A stretch of DNA of 50,571 nt, taken from assembly GCA_964486765.1 (NCBI GenBank), contig CAZAOA010000004.1, forward strand, positions 1 through 50,571, written 5' to 3'. The notes under the pieces were generated by a model. It did not search any database, was not told where the DNA came from, and saw only the letters and a program-made list of their open reading frames with translations. Below, one piece after another: positions 30,984 to 39,794 of this stretch; positions within the stretch are counted from its first letter, which is position 1, and each line of letters starts with the position of its first letter. The translations under genes and the position numbers were made by a program. The stretch is from CAZAOA01 sp964486765. GTDB lineage: Bacteria > Patescibacteriota > UBA1384 > XYA2-FULL-43-10.

Positions 30984-32384
30984 CTATCTCAATAATTCTA
31001 TCGCCTTTTCTATCCTTTTTATCGATTCTTCTTTTTCGAGCGCTACCAAAAGTTCAATCGGTGATGGTGATCTCTCTTCTCCCGAAAGCGCTACTCGAAC
31101 CGGCCAAAAAACGTCTCCGTTGGTCAAACTATTGTTACTCACAACTCTAGCTAACACTTCTTGCAAATATTCCGCGTTCCAATTTGAGTCTTCAACATTT
31201 TCAAACTCTTCAATAACCCACTTCAATCCTTTAGCTGTTGCTTCTTTGTCTGATTTTTTGAAGACCAATATTGTCGATTTGTAATCTGGAGTCTCTCTTA
31301 GTTTTAATATATAGTCCGCTGCTTCTTTTAAAGTTTTATATCCACCACGTTTTACAATTTCAGATTCTCCAGAATTTACTTCATCGACTCCAAACGGTAC
31401 CATTAGATTGCCCAATTTACTATCTGACAATTCTCTCAAATAATGCTCATTAGTATCATTTAATTTATCTTCGTCAAATATTGCAGCTGCTTTATTTACA
31501 TTTTCTATCTTAAATTCTTTTTTTAGTTCATCAAGAGTAAAAAACTGTTTGCTATCATCTTTAGGGTTCCAGCCTAAAAATGCCATAAAGTTGATTAGAG
31601 ATTCTGACAAATACCCATCACTTCGAACATCTTTCACTGATGTTCCATTATGACGCTTGCTCATCTTCTTTTTTTCTGCACCTAATATCATCGATAAATG
31701 TGCATAGATTGGGATATCCCAACCAAACATTTTGAACAATACTATATGCTTTGGAGTAGACGAGAGCCACTCCTCCGCCCTGATTATATGTGTGATCTCC
31801 ATCTCATGATCGTCAACAACTGCAGCCAAGTGGTAAGTTGGAAAACCGTCAGATTTCAAAATTATCTGATCATCTATCAAGCTTGAATCGAATTCTACTT
31901 TTCCTCGAACCAAATCGTTGACAACGATTTTTTCATTTTCAGGCATCTTCATCCGAACAGCATAGGAGCTATCTTCAAGATCATTAATGTCAATTTTAGC
32001 ATCGCGACAATGTCCTTCGTATCTTGGAGGCAATTTAGATTTTTCCTGTTTCTCTCTATCAGCCACAAGTTTTTCTTTGGTACAAGTGCAGATATATGCT
32101 TTTTCATTATTTACTAGATCAAAGGCGTGTTTTTTATACACCTCTTTGCGATCTGACTGGATCATAGGCTTGTCAACATTATCAGGAGTAATTCCGAGCC
32201 ACTTCAATGATTCAATAATTCGTTCGACTGATCCCTTAATAAAACGCTCTCTATCAGTATCCTCAATTCGAAGTAAAAACTCTCCACCTTCTGACTTAGC
32301 AAAAAGATATGCAAAAAGAGCGGTTCTGGCTCCGCCTATGTGTAGCTCCCCTGTTGGACTTGGTGCAAATCTAGTTTTTATCAT
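30984..32384 (-). CDS. gltX: Glutamyl-tRNA synthetase
   Basis: The 466-residue class I synthetase has TRFAPSPTGELHIGGARTAL (HIGH-type), EDTDRERF, TYHLAAVVDDHEM and KKMSKRHNG (KMSKS-type). It charges tRNA-Glu, one of which lies at 26871. The window shows no GlnRS, so this enzyme might also charge the tRNA-Gln at 28825 in an indirect pathway, but that cannot be decided here. The length is usual for the family. Confidence 0.97.
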   Translation of the reverse strand: MIKTRFAPSPTGELHIGGARTALFAYLFAKSEGGEFLLRIEDTDRERFIKGSVERIIESLKWLGITPDNVDKPMIQSDRKEVYKKHAFDLVNNEKAYICTCTKEKLVADREKQEKSKLPPRYEGHCRDAKIDINDLEDSSYAVRMKMPENEKIVVNDLVRGKVEFDSSLIDDQIILKSDGFPTYHLAAVVDDHEMEITHIIRAEEWLSSTPKHIVLFKMFGWDIPIYAHLSMILGAEKKKMSKRHNGTSVKDVRSDGYLSESLINFMAFLGWNPKDDSKQFFTLDELKKEFKIENVNKAAAIFDEDKLNDTNEHYLRELSDSKLGNLMVPFGVDEVNSGESEIVKRGGYKTLKEAADYILKLRETPDYKSTILVFKKSDKEATAKGLKWVIEEFENVEDSNWNAEYLQEVLARVVSNNSLTNGDVFWPVRVALSGEERSPSPIELLVALEKEESIKRIEKAIELLR

Positions 32385-32457
32385 ATGTAAAAATACTTAA
32401 ACGCTTTTAAGTTCTATACCTAGATTATCACATTCAGATAAATTTTTCGACACACTT

Positions 32458-32814
32458 TCAATTCACAGCATTTATAAGATGCTCAATTCTTGGGGGGTTT
32501 TTGTGCATGTGCACACCGATCACATCAATCCGAATAGTACTTTTCGGATACTCCTGCTCCAACGCTTTTCCAAGTAACTTCAATTTCTGCTGCTTTTTAT
32601 ACCTAACTAAATCTTGAGCAACACCAAATTTGTCGCCCTTCACAGTTTTAACCTCTACTAAGACTATGGTATTCTTGTCTTTAGCCAACACATCTATCTC
32701 TCCACAAAACATATTATAATTGGTATCTAGTATTTTATACCCGATACCTATCAGATACTTAACTGCCAACTTTTCGCCTACATCCCCAGTTTTCTTGTTT
32801 TTGCTTTTATCCAT
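32458..32814 (-). CDS. YraN family (UPF0102) endonuclease-like protein
   Basis: The 118-residue protein has KTGDVGEKLAVKYLIGIGYK, the catalytic-like NMFCGEIDVLAKD and VLVEVKTVKGDKFG, then RIDVIGV. E-x-D and E-V-K form the core of the restriction-endonuclease-like fold shared with Holliday-junction resolvases. Family function is unproven. It sits downstream of rplS on the same strand, as in many bacteria. Confidence 0.9.
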   Translation of the reverse strand: MDKSKNKKTGDVGEKLAVKYLIGIGYKILDTNYNMFCGEIDVLAKDKNTIVLVEVKTVKGDKFGVAQDLVRYKKQQKLKLLGKALEQEYPKSTIRIDVIGVHMHKNPPRIEHLINAVN

Positions 32815-32872
32815 ATTTATATAATATCAAAAACAGCCCTTGAGCTGGGCTGCTTTGTTATATCTTCTATAA

Positions 32873-33409
32873 TTATTTGTCTTTTTTATTCTCTTTCTTT
32901 GAATCTTTTTTTGTATCAATCACTCTGTCACCTGCGGCTGCTTTAGCTTGGGCTTCTAGTTTAGCTTCTGCGGCTGCTTTTTTAGCAGCTTGAGCTTCTG
33001 CCTCTTTGGCTTTTTCAGCTGCGATTCTAGCTTCCTCTTCTTCTGCGTTTGGCTCTTCCCAAAGTTTTGCATCCCTATTTAATTCTTTTAATCTCGCTTC
33101 CTTACCTTTCAGCTCTCTCATATAGTAAAGTTTAGATCGTTTTACCTTTGATTGTTTTACTCTTTCAATTTTGATAATTCGTGGTGAGTGAAGTGGAAAA
33201 ACTCGCTCAACACCAACTCCGTAGGACTCTTTTCGTACAGTAAATGTTCCATCGATCCCTTTTCCGTGTTTTGCGGCTATAACAAGTCCTTCAAAAATCT
33301 GGATCCTCTCCTTTTCACCTTCTTTGACTTTCAAGTGAACTTTAATCGTGTCTCCGGAGTTAATCTCTGGGACATTTTTCTTTAAGTATTTGTGAGTTAT
33401 TGTATTCAT
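32873..33409 (-). CDS. rplS: 50S ribosomal protein L19 with long charged tail
   Basis: Residues 1-115 are a normal L19 (INSGDTIKVHLKVKEGEKER, FEGLVIAAKHGKG, GVGVERVFPLHSPRIIKIE, RSKLYYMRELKGKEAR). A further 60 or so residues form an Ala/Glu/Lys-rich tail (EEEEARIAAEKAKEAEAQAA) that is probably a single helix or disordered. L19 sits at the 30S-50S interface. The tail is longer than usual and low in complexity. Confidence 0.96.
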   Translation of the reverse strand: MNTITHKYLKKNVPEINSGDTIKVHLKVKEGEKERIQIFEGLVIAAKHGKGIDGTFTVRKESYGVGVERVFPLHSPRIIKIERVKQSKVKRSKLYYMRELKGKEARLKELNRDAKLWEEPNAEEEEARIAAEKAKEAEAQAAKKAAAEAKLEAQAKAAAGDRVIDTKKDSKKENKKDK

Positions 33410-33428
33410 AATATTGTTTTAGTGGTCA

Positions 33429-33451
33429 GGGGCGGCTACTCCAGCCGCCCC
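33429..33451 (-). terminator. Strong GC hairpin ending the small cassette
   Basis: GGGGCGGCT-actcc-AGCCGCCCC is a perfect 9-bp stem. It lies downstream of the 51-residue gene and upstream of rplS, with only a weak T-run. It may end the cassette or rpmA transcript. Confidence 0.6.
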
Positions 33452-33494
33452 TTGTCGGATCATTCTAGCCCAGGAAGCGTATGGCCATTGACGC

Positions 33495-33650
33495 TCAAGG
33501 GCTAGCACTCACAGTTCCTGTCAGGTCCTCTGCCGCCCGAGCATCGCGCAAGGTAATCTCGCGGATTATCTCCCTTTGCTTCTCTTCGAGTCGCGCGAGA
33601 CTCTCTTGATCATCTTTCTTCTCAGTCGGTACATTTGCGGAGTCAGCCAC
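33495..33650 (-). CDS. Small charged helical protein (51 aa), unknown
   Basis: A GTG start follows GGGGGTGA at suitable spacing and the frame ends at a TGA. The product VADSANVPTEKKDDQES... continues as LARLEEKQREIIREITLRDA, a likely amphipathic helix or short coiled coil. No family is recognised. It lies 54 bases downstream of the zinc-ribbon gene and shares its GC-rich composition. Support is the ribosome site, the composition and the terminator that follows. Its size is small enough that expression should be regarded as unproven. Confidence 0.5.
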   Translation of the reverse strand: MADSANVPTEKKDDQESLARLEEKQREIIREITLRDARAAEDLTGTVSASP

Positions 33651-33704
33651 TTTTTCACCCCCAGTCTCTTGTTGTGGTGTGATGTTGTGCTACGATTGTT
33701 GCTA

Positions 33705-33827
33705 CTATTTCCTGACTTCTTCGCGAGTTAATGCTTGATTGCAGATCGGACATCGAACAATTCCGATCGATATCTCAGCAAACCTCTTGCAACCAACACA
33801 CCAAAGCTCAATTTTCGACTTCGCCAT
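33705..33827 (-). CDS. Zinc-ribbon microprotein (40 aa)
   Basis: The ATG frame encodes MAKSKIELWCVGCKRFAEIS followed by IGIVRCPICNQALTREEVRK. Two C-x2-C knuckles (Cys10/Cys13 and Cys26/Cys29) make a rubredoxin-like or zinc-ribbon fold very likely. Such mini-ribbons occur in ribosomal and regulatory proteins, but I cannot place this one. It lies 74 bases after rpmA on the same strand and is more GC-rich than rpmA. A near neighbour is the 51-residue gene at 33495. Confidence 0.6.
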   Translation of the reverse strand: MAKSKIELWCVGCKRFAEISIGIVRCPICNQALTREEVRK

Positions 33828-33901
33828 CGCCACGCTCCCGATACGTCCGTGATGGTACGGTCAATCTTAATCAACATTTGATCAAGTATTGGCGATACAA
33901 T

Positions 33902-34177
33902 CTACTTTACCACACTTACAAACTGTCTAATCTTCTTATTGCCAGTAAAGGCTGTTACTTTTTTCTCTTGGAATTTAACTGTTCCCTCGATTTTAGCATA
34001 CAGAGTGTCATCGTTTCCAATTCCTACATTGTCGCCAGCATGATATTTGCTTCCTCGTTGTCGAATGATTATCTCTCCAGCAGTAACCTTTTGGTCACCA
34101 TAAACCTTAACGCCTAAACGTTGTGCATTTGAATCTCTTCCTAACCTTGTGCTTCCTCCAGCTTTCTTATGCGCCAT
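33902..34177 (-). CDS. rpmA: 50S ribosomal protein L27
   Basis: The 91-residue protein starts at the ATG at 34175-34177 (MAHKKAGGSTRLGRDSNAQR). Nine extra upstream codons have no ribosome site. GVKVYGDQKVTAGEIIIRQRG and the basic tail are standard L27. The N-terminus needs no processing, unlike the Firmicutes form, and reaches the peptidyl transferase centre in known ribosomes. Confidence 0.97.
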   Translation of the reverse strand: MAHKKAGGSTRLGRDSNAQRLGVKVYGDQKVTAGEIIIRQRGSKYHAGDNVGIGNDDTLYAKIEGTVKFQEKKVTAFTGNKKIRQFVSVVK

Positions 34178-34284
34178 TGTAATCCTTTGGATTACCCCTA
34201 CCAATTACGAATCAAACGAAATTACGAATATATAGTAGTATTCTATTTGTACTTTCGTGTAATTTGTACATTTGCGAAGGGGTT

Positions 34285-35577
34285 TTAAATACTTAAAACC
34301 ACGATTTCACGTTTTACAACCTGATAGTCTCTCCCATATCTAAGGGAACAAGATATAGTGTAGCCTAATTTTTCTATTTCGTCAACAATTTCTTCAAATA
34401 AACTCCTGCTCTCTTTGTTCTGAAGTTCATAGGTTGGAAAAACTAAGCAAACTCTTTTTAGATTCATCTTCTCTTTTTGAGAGTAAATGTTTTTTAAGAA
34501 TCCTGTATAAAGTTTTTTAATATTACTAAGCTCCTTGGTCGCTTCATCCTCACCAACAGTCTGTTTTTTAGGAGTTCCCAAGTATGGCTCCGCAACTACA
34601 ACAGTCTCAACATCTGAAGCTAAATATTGTGCATTCGTTGCATCAGCTTTTTGTATTTTTTTATCAATGCTATCTATCTGGATTTTATAGATCCTTGAAA
34701 GCCATTTTAGATTCTCTTTTGTATCAAATACTGCTCTCTCTGAAATATCGCTCCCAGCTACATCTAGATCCAGTACCATAGCCTCTAGTAAGATGTTCCC
34801 CGAGCCACAGAAGGGATCGAAAATGACTACGTCATTTGAATTTCCAATTTTCAATTCACAATTTTCAATTATGGAATCTTTATTTTTATCATTAGAAATT
34901 TGAAATTCATCACCAATTGCTATATTTATCATCATTCGAGCAAGTTTTGGAGGAATCATGCCAGAGAATCTATCACCTTTTGGTTTTCCATAATCTCTTT
35001 TTGACCATTCGTTTGGATTTGTTACCGCAATCAAAATCCCAACATAGTCGTCAAACACACCAACTTCAACACCATCTTTGTTAAATATGCCGTTAAAAGA
35101 TTCCGCAGAAGAGAGAGCTTCGCCTTCTTTTTCTTGAACAAATCTAGAGCTAATCTTTCTTCTTGATAAAACTTTTTTAATCTCAAAGCCTAAATTCTTG
35201 AAAAGTGGTTTTTCAGAGTAATTCGAGATAGCATATTTCAGCTTTCCATCCTTTTTTTGCTTGGAAATTATATCTACAATCTGGGTTTTAATATTTTTGT
35301 CTCTGAAAGAACGTATTTTATAAATTTTAATAGTGCCGCCCAAACGCTTCATTAGCCTCGAAACCTCAATTGGTTTTGAATTTTTGATGTTGAATAGAAC
35401 TATATTTTTATCTACACTAAGTATAGAGGTCGTCTCGACATTTTTATCGGGATTGATCCTTTCAAAATCAAAACACAAAGAGCGCAAAACTGATTCCAAT
35501 TCCTTAAGCGCTATTTTTTGTTCACGCCCTAACAAAAAAGCGTACATGTTTTTGATGTTTTTATTTTCCATTTCCAA
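34285..35577 (-). CDS. THUMP/Trm-G10-like RNA methyltransferase
   Basis: The 430-residue protein has a weak N-terminal THUMP-like part and a C-terminal Rossmann methyltransferase with RDYGKPKGDRFSGMIPPKLA, motif I VVIFDPFCGSGNILLEA, DVAGSDISERAV and AEPYLGTPKK in place of the usual N/D-P-P-Y catalytic motif. This matches the Trm11/TrmG10 group, which methylate tRNA guanosine-10. An in-frame insert ENCELKIGNSN (about 34838-34870) comes from an AT-rich repeat just before motif I. A promoter at 35581-35609 predicts transcription almost at the start codon. Met3 (35571) is an alternative start. Confidence 0.85.
   Translation of the reverse strand: MEMENKNIKNMYAFLLGREQKIALKELESVLRSLCFDFERINPDKNVETTSILSVDKNIVLFNIKNSKPIEVSRLMKRLGGTIKIYKIRSFRDKNIKTQIVDIISKQKKDGKLKYAISNYSEKPLFKNLGFEIKKVLSRRKISSRFVQEKEGEALSSAESFNGIFNKDGVEVGVFDDYVGILIAVTNPNEWSKRDYGKPKGDRFSGMIPPKLARMMINIAIGDEFQISNDKNKDSIIENCELKIGNSNDVVIFDPFCGSGNILLEAMVLDLDVAGSDISERAVFDTKENLKWLSRIYKIQIDSIDKKIQKADATNAQYLASDVETVVVAEPYLGTPKKQTVGEDEATKELSNIKKLYTGFLKNIYSQKEKMNLKRVCLVFPTYELQNKESRSLFEEIVDEIEKLGYTISCSLRYGRDYQVVKREIVVLSI
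34838..34870. repeat. AT-rich repeat inside the methyltransferase gene
   Basis: The stretch atttccaattttcaattcacaattttcaattatgg is the same family as ggaaattggaaattgg at 19613-19630 and aattggaaattgtgaattga at about 14801-14823 (opposite orientation). Confidence 0.6.
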
Positions 35578-35580
35578 TTG

Positions 35581-35609
35581 ACTATACCATATTCTAATAC
35601 TTTTATCAA
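35581..35609 (-). promoter_or_regulatory. Promoter of the Trm-G10-like gene, possibly leaderless
   Basis: On the minus strand: -35 TTGATA (35604-35609), 17-base spacer, -10 TATAGT (35581-35586). Transcription would begin within a few bases of the start codon. The divergent dnaE starts at 35609, so both promoters would share 31 bases. Confidence 0.5.
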
Positions 35610-38600
35610 TGCCAAAAGAAGAAATAAAATCTGACTTTGTCCATATTCACACGCACAGTCATTATTCTATGTTAGACGGAATGGCGAAGGTTCCCGATTT
35701 AGTAAACAAAGCTAAAGAGTTGGGCATGTCAGCCTTAGCACTTACTGATCACGGGGTTATGCACGGCGCAGTGGAATTTTATGAAGAGTGCACTGAAGCT
35801 GGAATAAAACCGATCATCGGATGTGAAGTTTATGTCGCTCCAAGAACTCTAAAAGACAAAGTACCGCGCGTCGATGCTTATCCCTATCATCTAATTTTGG
35901 TTGCAAAAGATATGGAGGGTTACAAAAACCTGATTCAACTTACTACCATTGCTCACCTTGAGGGCTACTACTACAAACCGAGAGTCGATAAAAAACATCT
36001 GCGCAAATTCTCAAAAGGTCTGATCGCCTCCTCCGCTTGCGTTCAAGGAGAAGTGCCGAGAAAAGCTTTAGAGGACATAAAAAAAGGTCGTGAGGCAGTT
36101 GAAGAATACATCGATATATTTGGCAAAGACAACTTCTATCTGGAGGTTCAGGAGCATAAAAATGTTGAATCCCAAGCTGCTGCTAACAAGTTAATGTTTC
36201 AGCTTGCTAAAGAGTTTGATTTAAAGGTTATAGCCACAAATGACATTCACTATGTAAATACCGATGACGCCGAGGCACAAGATGCGCTGATATGTCTTCA
36301 AACCTCAAGATTGATGAGCGAAGAAGACAGAATGACGATGGCCAATGACAATTACTCCATGCTTTCTGAAGAAGATGTTCTAAAAGCTTTTCCAGATAAC
36401 AAAGAAGTGGTTACAAATACCAAAGAGATTGCAGATCGCTGTAATCTGAAGCTTGATTTGGGCGGGATAATTATTCCGGACTTTCCTGTTCCAAAAGATC
36501 ACACTCCAAATTCTTTCTTTCTGGAACAATGCTACTTGGGGCTAAACAACCGTTACGGATCATCGAAAATATCTAAAAAAGATCTTCCAAAACCTGGAGT
36601 TAAACCAAAATTTAAAGATCTGAAGATAGCAAAAGAGATCTGGGATAGATTCAAGTACGAGTTAAGTGTAGTTGAAAATATGAAGTATCAGGGATATTTT
36701 TTGATCGTTTCCGATTTTATCCGTTGGTCAAAAAACCACAAGATCTCTGTCGGACCTGGTCGTGGCTCTGGAGCAGGATCGATTATACTTTATGCCCTTG
36801 ATATTACTGACATTGACCCTCTCCCATACGACCTTTTGTTTGAGCGATTTTTAAACCCTGATCGAATCTCTATGCCAGATATTGATACCGATTTTGCCGA
36901 CGATCGAAGGAACGAAGTTATCGAATATGTTACCAGAAAATACGGCAAGGATCATGTAGCCCAGATTATTACATTTGGAACAATGGCAGCTCGTATGGCG
37001 GTTAGAGACGTAGGAAGAGTTCTTGCAATGAATTATTCTGAAGTGGATACAATTGCTAAGCTAATTCCGACTGGTGAAAAACTTCAGGAAGCTCTCGACT
37101 CTACCACCGAGCTTAAAGAGCTTTATAATGCTGATGCAAATGTAAAGCGATGCATCAATATCGCAAAAAAACTCGAAGGAGTAGTTAGACACGCCTCAAT
37201 GCATGCAGCTGGAGTTGTTATATCGAGAGACCCGTTGACCGAATACGTGCCCCTGCAGGCTGCTGCCAAAGGCGATATCTCGACCGTTACTCAGTATTCT
37301 ATGAACCCTATCGAACACTTGGGTCTTCTTAAGTTTGACTTTTTGGGGCTTGCCAACCTTTCGATCATTCAAAATGCACTTCGAATTATTCGAAAAACTA
37401 GAGAAAAGGAGATTGACATTTTAACGCTTCCACTAGATGACAAGAAAACCTATAATCTTCTTTCTCGCGCAGCAACTACCGGTGTTTTCCAGCTGGAGTC
37501 AGACGGAATGAAACGTTATCTAAAAGAATTAAAACCCTCAGTTTTTGAAGATATTATAGCTATAGTTGCGCTATATCGACCGGGACCGATGCAGTGGATT
37601 CAGGATTTTATCGATCGAAAAAACGGTAAAAAAAACATAGAATACGTTCATCCAAAAGCTAAGGAAGCATTAAAAAACACCTACGGGATTATCGTTTATC
37701 AAGAACAAGTGATGCAACTTAGCAAAGATATGGCCGGTTTTAGTGGTGGTCAAGCCGATACTCTTAGAAAAGCGATGGGTAAAAAGATAGCATCTTTAAT
37801 GAAAAAGGTCGGAAAGGAATTTTTGGATGGTTGCGTTAAAAATGGAATCGATAAAAAAATTGCCGAGGATCTCTACCAAGCAATGCAAGACTTCGCTCAA
37901 TATGCTTTCAACAAGTCCCACGCCGCCTGCTATGCTTTGATCGCTTACCAAACTGCATACCTAAAAGCCCACTATCCTCCAGAATTTATGGCCGCTCTTA
38001 TGGCTTCGGAGCAATCTGACTTAGATAAATTGGCATTTTGCCTTCAAGAGTGTGAAGACATGAAAATTAAAGTTTTGCCTCCTTCTGTCAATGAATCTTT
38101 CGTCGATTTTGGAGTAGTTAAAGAGAGCGGAAACATCCGCTTTGGACTTAGTGCGATAAAAAATGTTGGAGAGCAGGTTGCAGAAGAGATTTCAGAGGGT
38201 AGAAAAGATGAAGGAAAATACAAAGACATCGAAGATTTTGTGACTAGATTAGGGCCCAAGGTGATCAATAAAAAATCACTCGAGTCGCTTATAATGGCAG
38301 GTGCACTAGATGATTTGGGAGAGCGAGCTGAACTAATCTATAACATTGAAAAGATTTTGGCTTACTCTTCTGGACTTCAAAAAAGAAAATCATCTGGTCA
38401 AAATTCACTCTTTGGTGAAGAAGATGACAAAAATATAATGAAGATTGAGTTTGAGGAAACTTCACCAGCACCAAAACGCCAAAGGTTGAGTTGGGAGAGA
38501 GAACTTATGGGTATGTATGTTTCAGAACACCCCCTAACTGGAATCTCTCATATGATAGAGCCACATCGAACGTGTCAGGTCAAAGAAGTAAATGAGAGCA

Positions 38601-39238
38601 AGGAGGGCGAATTTGTTCGCATCTCCGGCATCATTACATCGGTTCAGACTATAATGACCAGACAAAACCAAAAGATGGCGTTTGCACGTTTTGAAGATCT
38701 TGGGGGTTACTTAGAAGTGTTGATATTTCCGAAAATGTACGAGGCTTTAAAAGATTTTATCATTCCCGATAAAATCGTCGCTGTCGACGGTTACATCAAC
38801 TTCAAAGATGGTTCGGCCAAACTTCTGGCTGAACAGATTCAAGAGATCTCCGAACAAGCATCACTATTAGACTTTGAACCACGCACTAAAAAAACTCAAG
38901 GATATGGCAAGGGCAACTCATACGGTTCAAATGAAAATGGTGCTGGATTTAATAGTTTCAATAACCCTCCTGTACCTAAAAAACCGGGGGTAAAAGAATA
39001 TAACTTCTCACCCAAAAATCTGACCGTAACTATTCCCAAAGGATCAGATAAATCAATCCTTGCCGATCTCAAATCTGTATTTTTGGAGAATAAAGGAAAT
39101 TCTTCAGTATCGATAAAAGTGCCAGATAACGGTCACGGCTATAAAGAGGTGGCTATAAAAGCAAAAGTTTCGATCGACCCAGTGCTCAATCGAAAACTTT
39201 ATGAACTAATTGGTAAAGAGAATGTAAGTGCAAACTAG
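35609..39238 (+). CDS. dnaE: DNA polymerase III subunit alpha
   Basis: The 1209-residue protein has an N-terminal PHP domain with intact metal-binding His residues (HIHTHSHYSMLDG, His12/14/16/18), the palm with VGPGRGSGAGS and the catalytic Asp pair in MPDIDTDFADDRR plus KFDFLGLANLS, the fingers/beta-binding region and an OB domain (RISGIITSVQTIMTRQNQKM). It is the main replicative polymerase. The intact PHP metal site leaves room for built-in proofreading. The tail after about residue 1095 includes a Gly/Asn-rich linker (GYGKGNSYGSNENG). Confidence 0.98.
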   Translation: MPKEEIKSDFVHIHTHSHYSMLDGMAKVPDLVNKAKELGMSALALTDHGVMHGAVEFYEECTEAGIKPIIGCEVYVAPRTLKDKVPRVDAYPYHLILVAKDMEGYKNLIQLTTIAHLEGYYYKPRVDKKHLRKFSKGLIASSACVQGEVPRKALEDIKKGREAVEEYIDIFGKDNFYLEVQEHKNVESQAAANKLMFQLAKEFDLKVIATNDIHYVNTDDAEAQDALICLQTSRLMSEEDRMTMANDNYSMLSEEDVLKAFPDNKEVVTNTKEIADRCNLKLDLGGIIIPDFPVPKDHTPNSFFLEQCYLGLNNRYGSSKISKKDLPKPGVKPKFKDLKIAKEIWDRFKYELSVVENMKYQGYFLIVSDFIRWSKNHKISVGPGRGSGAGSIILYALDITDIDPLPYDLLFERFLNPDRISMPDIDTDFADDRRNEVIEYVTRKYGKDHVAQIITFGTMAARMAVRDVGRVLAMNYSEVDTIAKLIPTGEKLQEALDSTTELKELYNADANVKRCINIAKKLEGVVRHASMHAAGVVISRDPLTEYVPLQAAAKGDISTVTQYSMNPIEHLGLLKFDFLGLANLSIIQNALRIIRKTREKEIDILTLPLDDKKTYNLLSRAATTGVFQLESDGMKRYLKELKPSVFEDIIAIVALYRPGPMQWIQDFIDRKNGKKNIEYVHPKAKEALKNTYGIIVYQEQVMQLSKDMAGFSGGQADTLRKAMGKKIASLMKKVGKEFLDGCVKNGIDKKIAEDLYQAMQDFAQYAFNKSHAACYALIAYQTAYLKAHYPPEFMAALMASEQSDLDKLAFCLQECEDMKIKVLPPSVNESFVDFGVVKESGNIRFGLSAIKNVGEQVAEEISEGRKDEGKYKDIEDFVTRLGPKVINKKSLESLIMAGALDDLGERAELIYNIEKILAYSSGLQKRKSSGQNSLFGEEDDKNIMKIEFEETSPAPKRQRLSWERELMGMYVSEHPLTGISHMIEPHRTCQVKEVNESKEGEFVRISGIITSVQTIMTRQNQKMAFARFEDLGGYLEVLIFPKMYEALKDFIIPDKIVAVDGYINFKDGSAKLLAEQIQEISEQASLLDFEPRTKKTQGYGKGNSYGSNENGAGFNSFNNPPVPKKPGVKEYNFSPKNLTVTIPKGSDKSILADLKSVFLENKGNSSVSIKVPDNGHGYKEVAIKAKVSIDPVLNRKLYELIGKENVSAN

Positions 39239-39724
39239 CTAACCTATCAATTTAGTAATTTTTTGTTGTAAGTCATACGGGTTGGATATATTTTTTGCAA
39301 CAATCTCTTCCCCTTTTGTCGCTCCGGCTGTTCGAATTATTAGATCTCCAAAATTAAGTGAGGTTTTAATCATCCCGTCCATATCAGATGCGACATCTTG
39401 AATTTTCTCTAAACCAGTCTCTGTGATCTTTCTTTTGAAAAAACCTTTTTGTTCCAAATTTATCACCCTTTGGTTAGTTACGATAAGAACTGACGATGAA
39501 TACTCAAAAAATGCCTTTGAAAAGATCGCTACTGCAACTAAAACACAGACAAATGTTGCCAATGAAAACAGCGTGCTCGCTCCAAAAAAAATCAGAATCA
39601 ATACTGGAATCGCCAAAAGCATCACAACCTTTAAACCGGGCCAAAACATAACAAAAGGGTGGTTTTTTATGATCTCTTCTATCTCTTCGTCCGAACGTTG
39701 TCCTTTAAAAGTGAACTCTTTCAT
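39239..39724 (-). CDS. bPH-domain membrane protein (YdbT-like)
   Basis: The 161-residue protein has two adjacent membrane helices (VVMLLAIPVLILIFFGAST and FSLATFVCVLVAVAIFSKAF) followed by a bacterial PH domain (VLIVTNQRVINLEQKGFFKR, ETGLEKIQDVASDMDGMIK). This layout is the bPH2 family. The function is unknown. Its stop abuts the dnaE stop, so the genes converge without a gap and no separate terminator is visible. Confidence 0.85.
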   Translation of the reverse strand: MKEFTFKGQRSDEEIEEIIKNHPFVMFWPGLKVVMLLAIPVLILIFFGASTLFSLATFVCVLVAVAIFSKAFFEYSSSVLIVTNQRVINLEQKGFFKRKITETGLEKIQDVASDMDGMIKTSLNFGDLIIRTAGATKGEEIVAKNISNPYDLQQKITKLIG

Positions 39725-39794
39725 AACATAATTGTATCACGAATATTGAATCATGAGATTTTTTCCATCCATTTAGATCAGTAAACGACATAAT

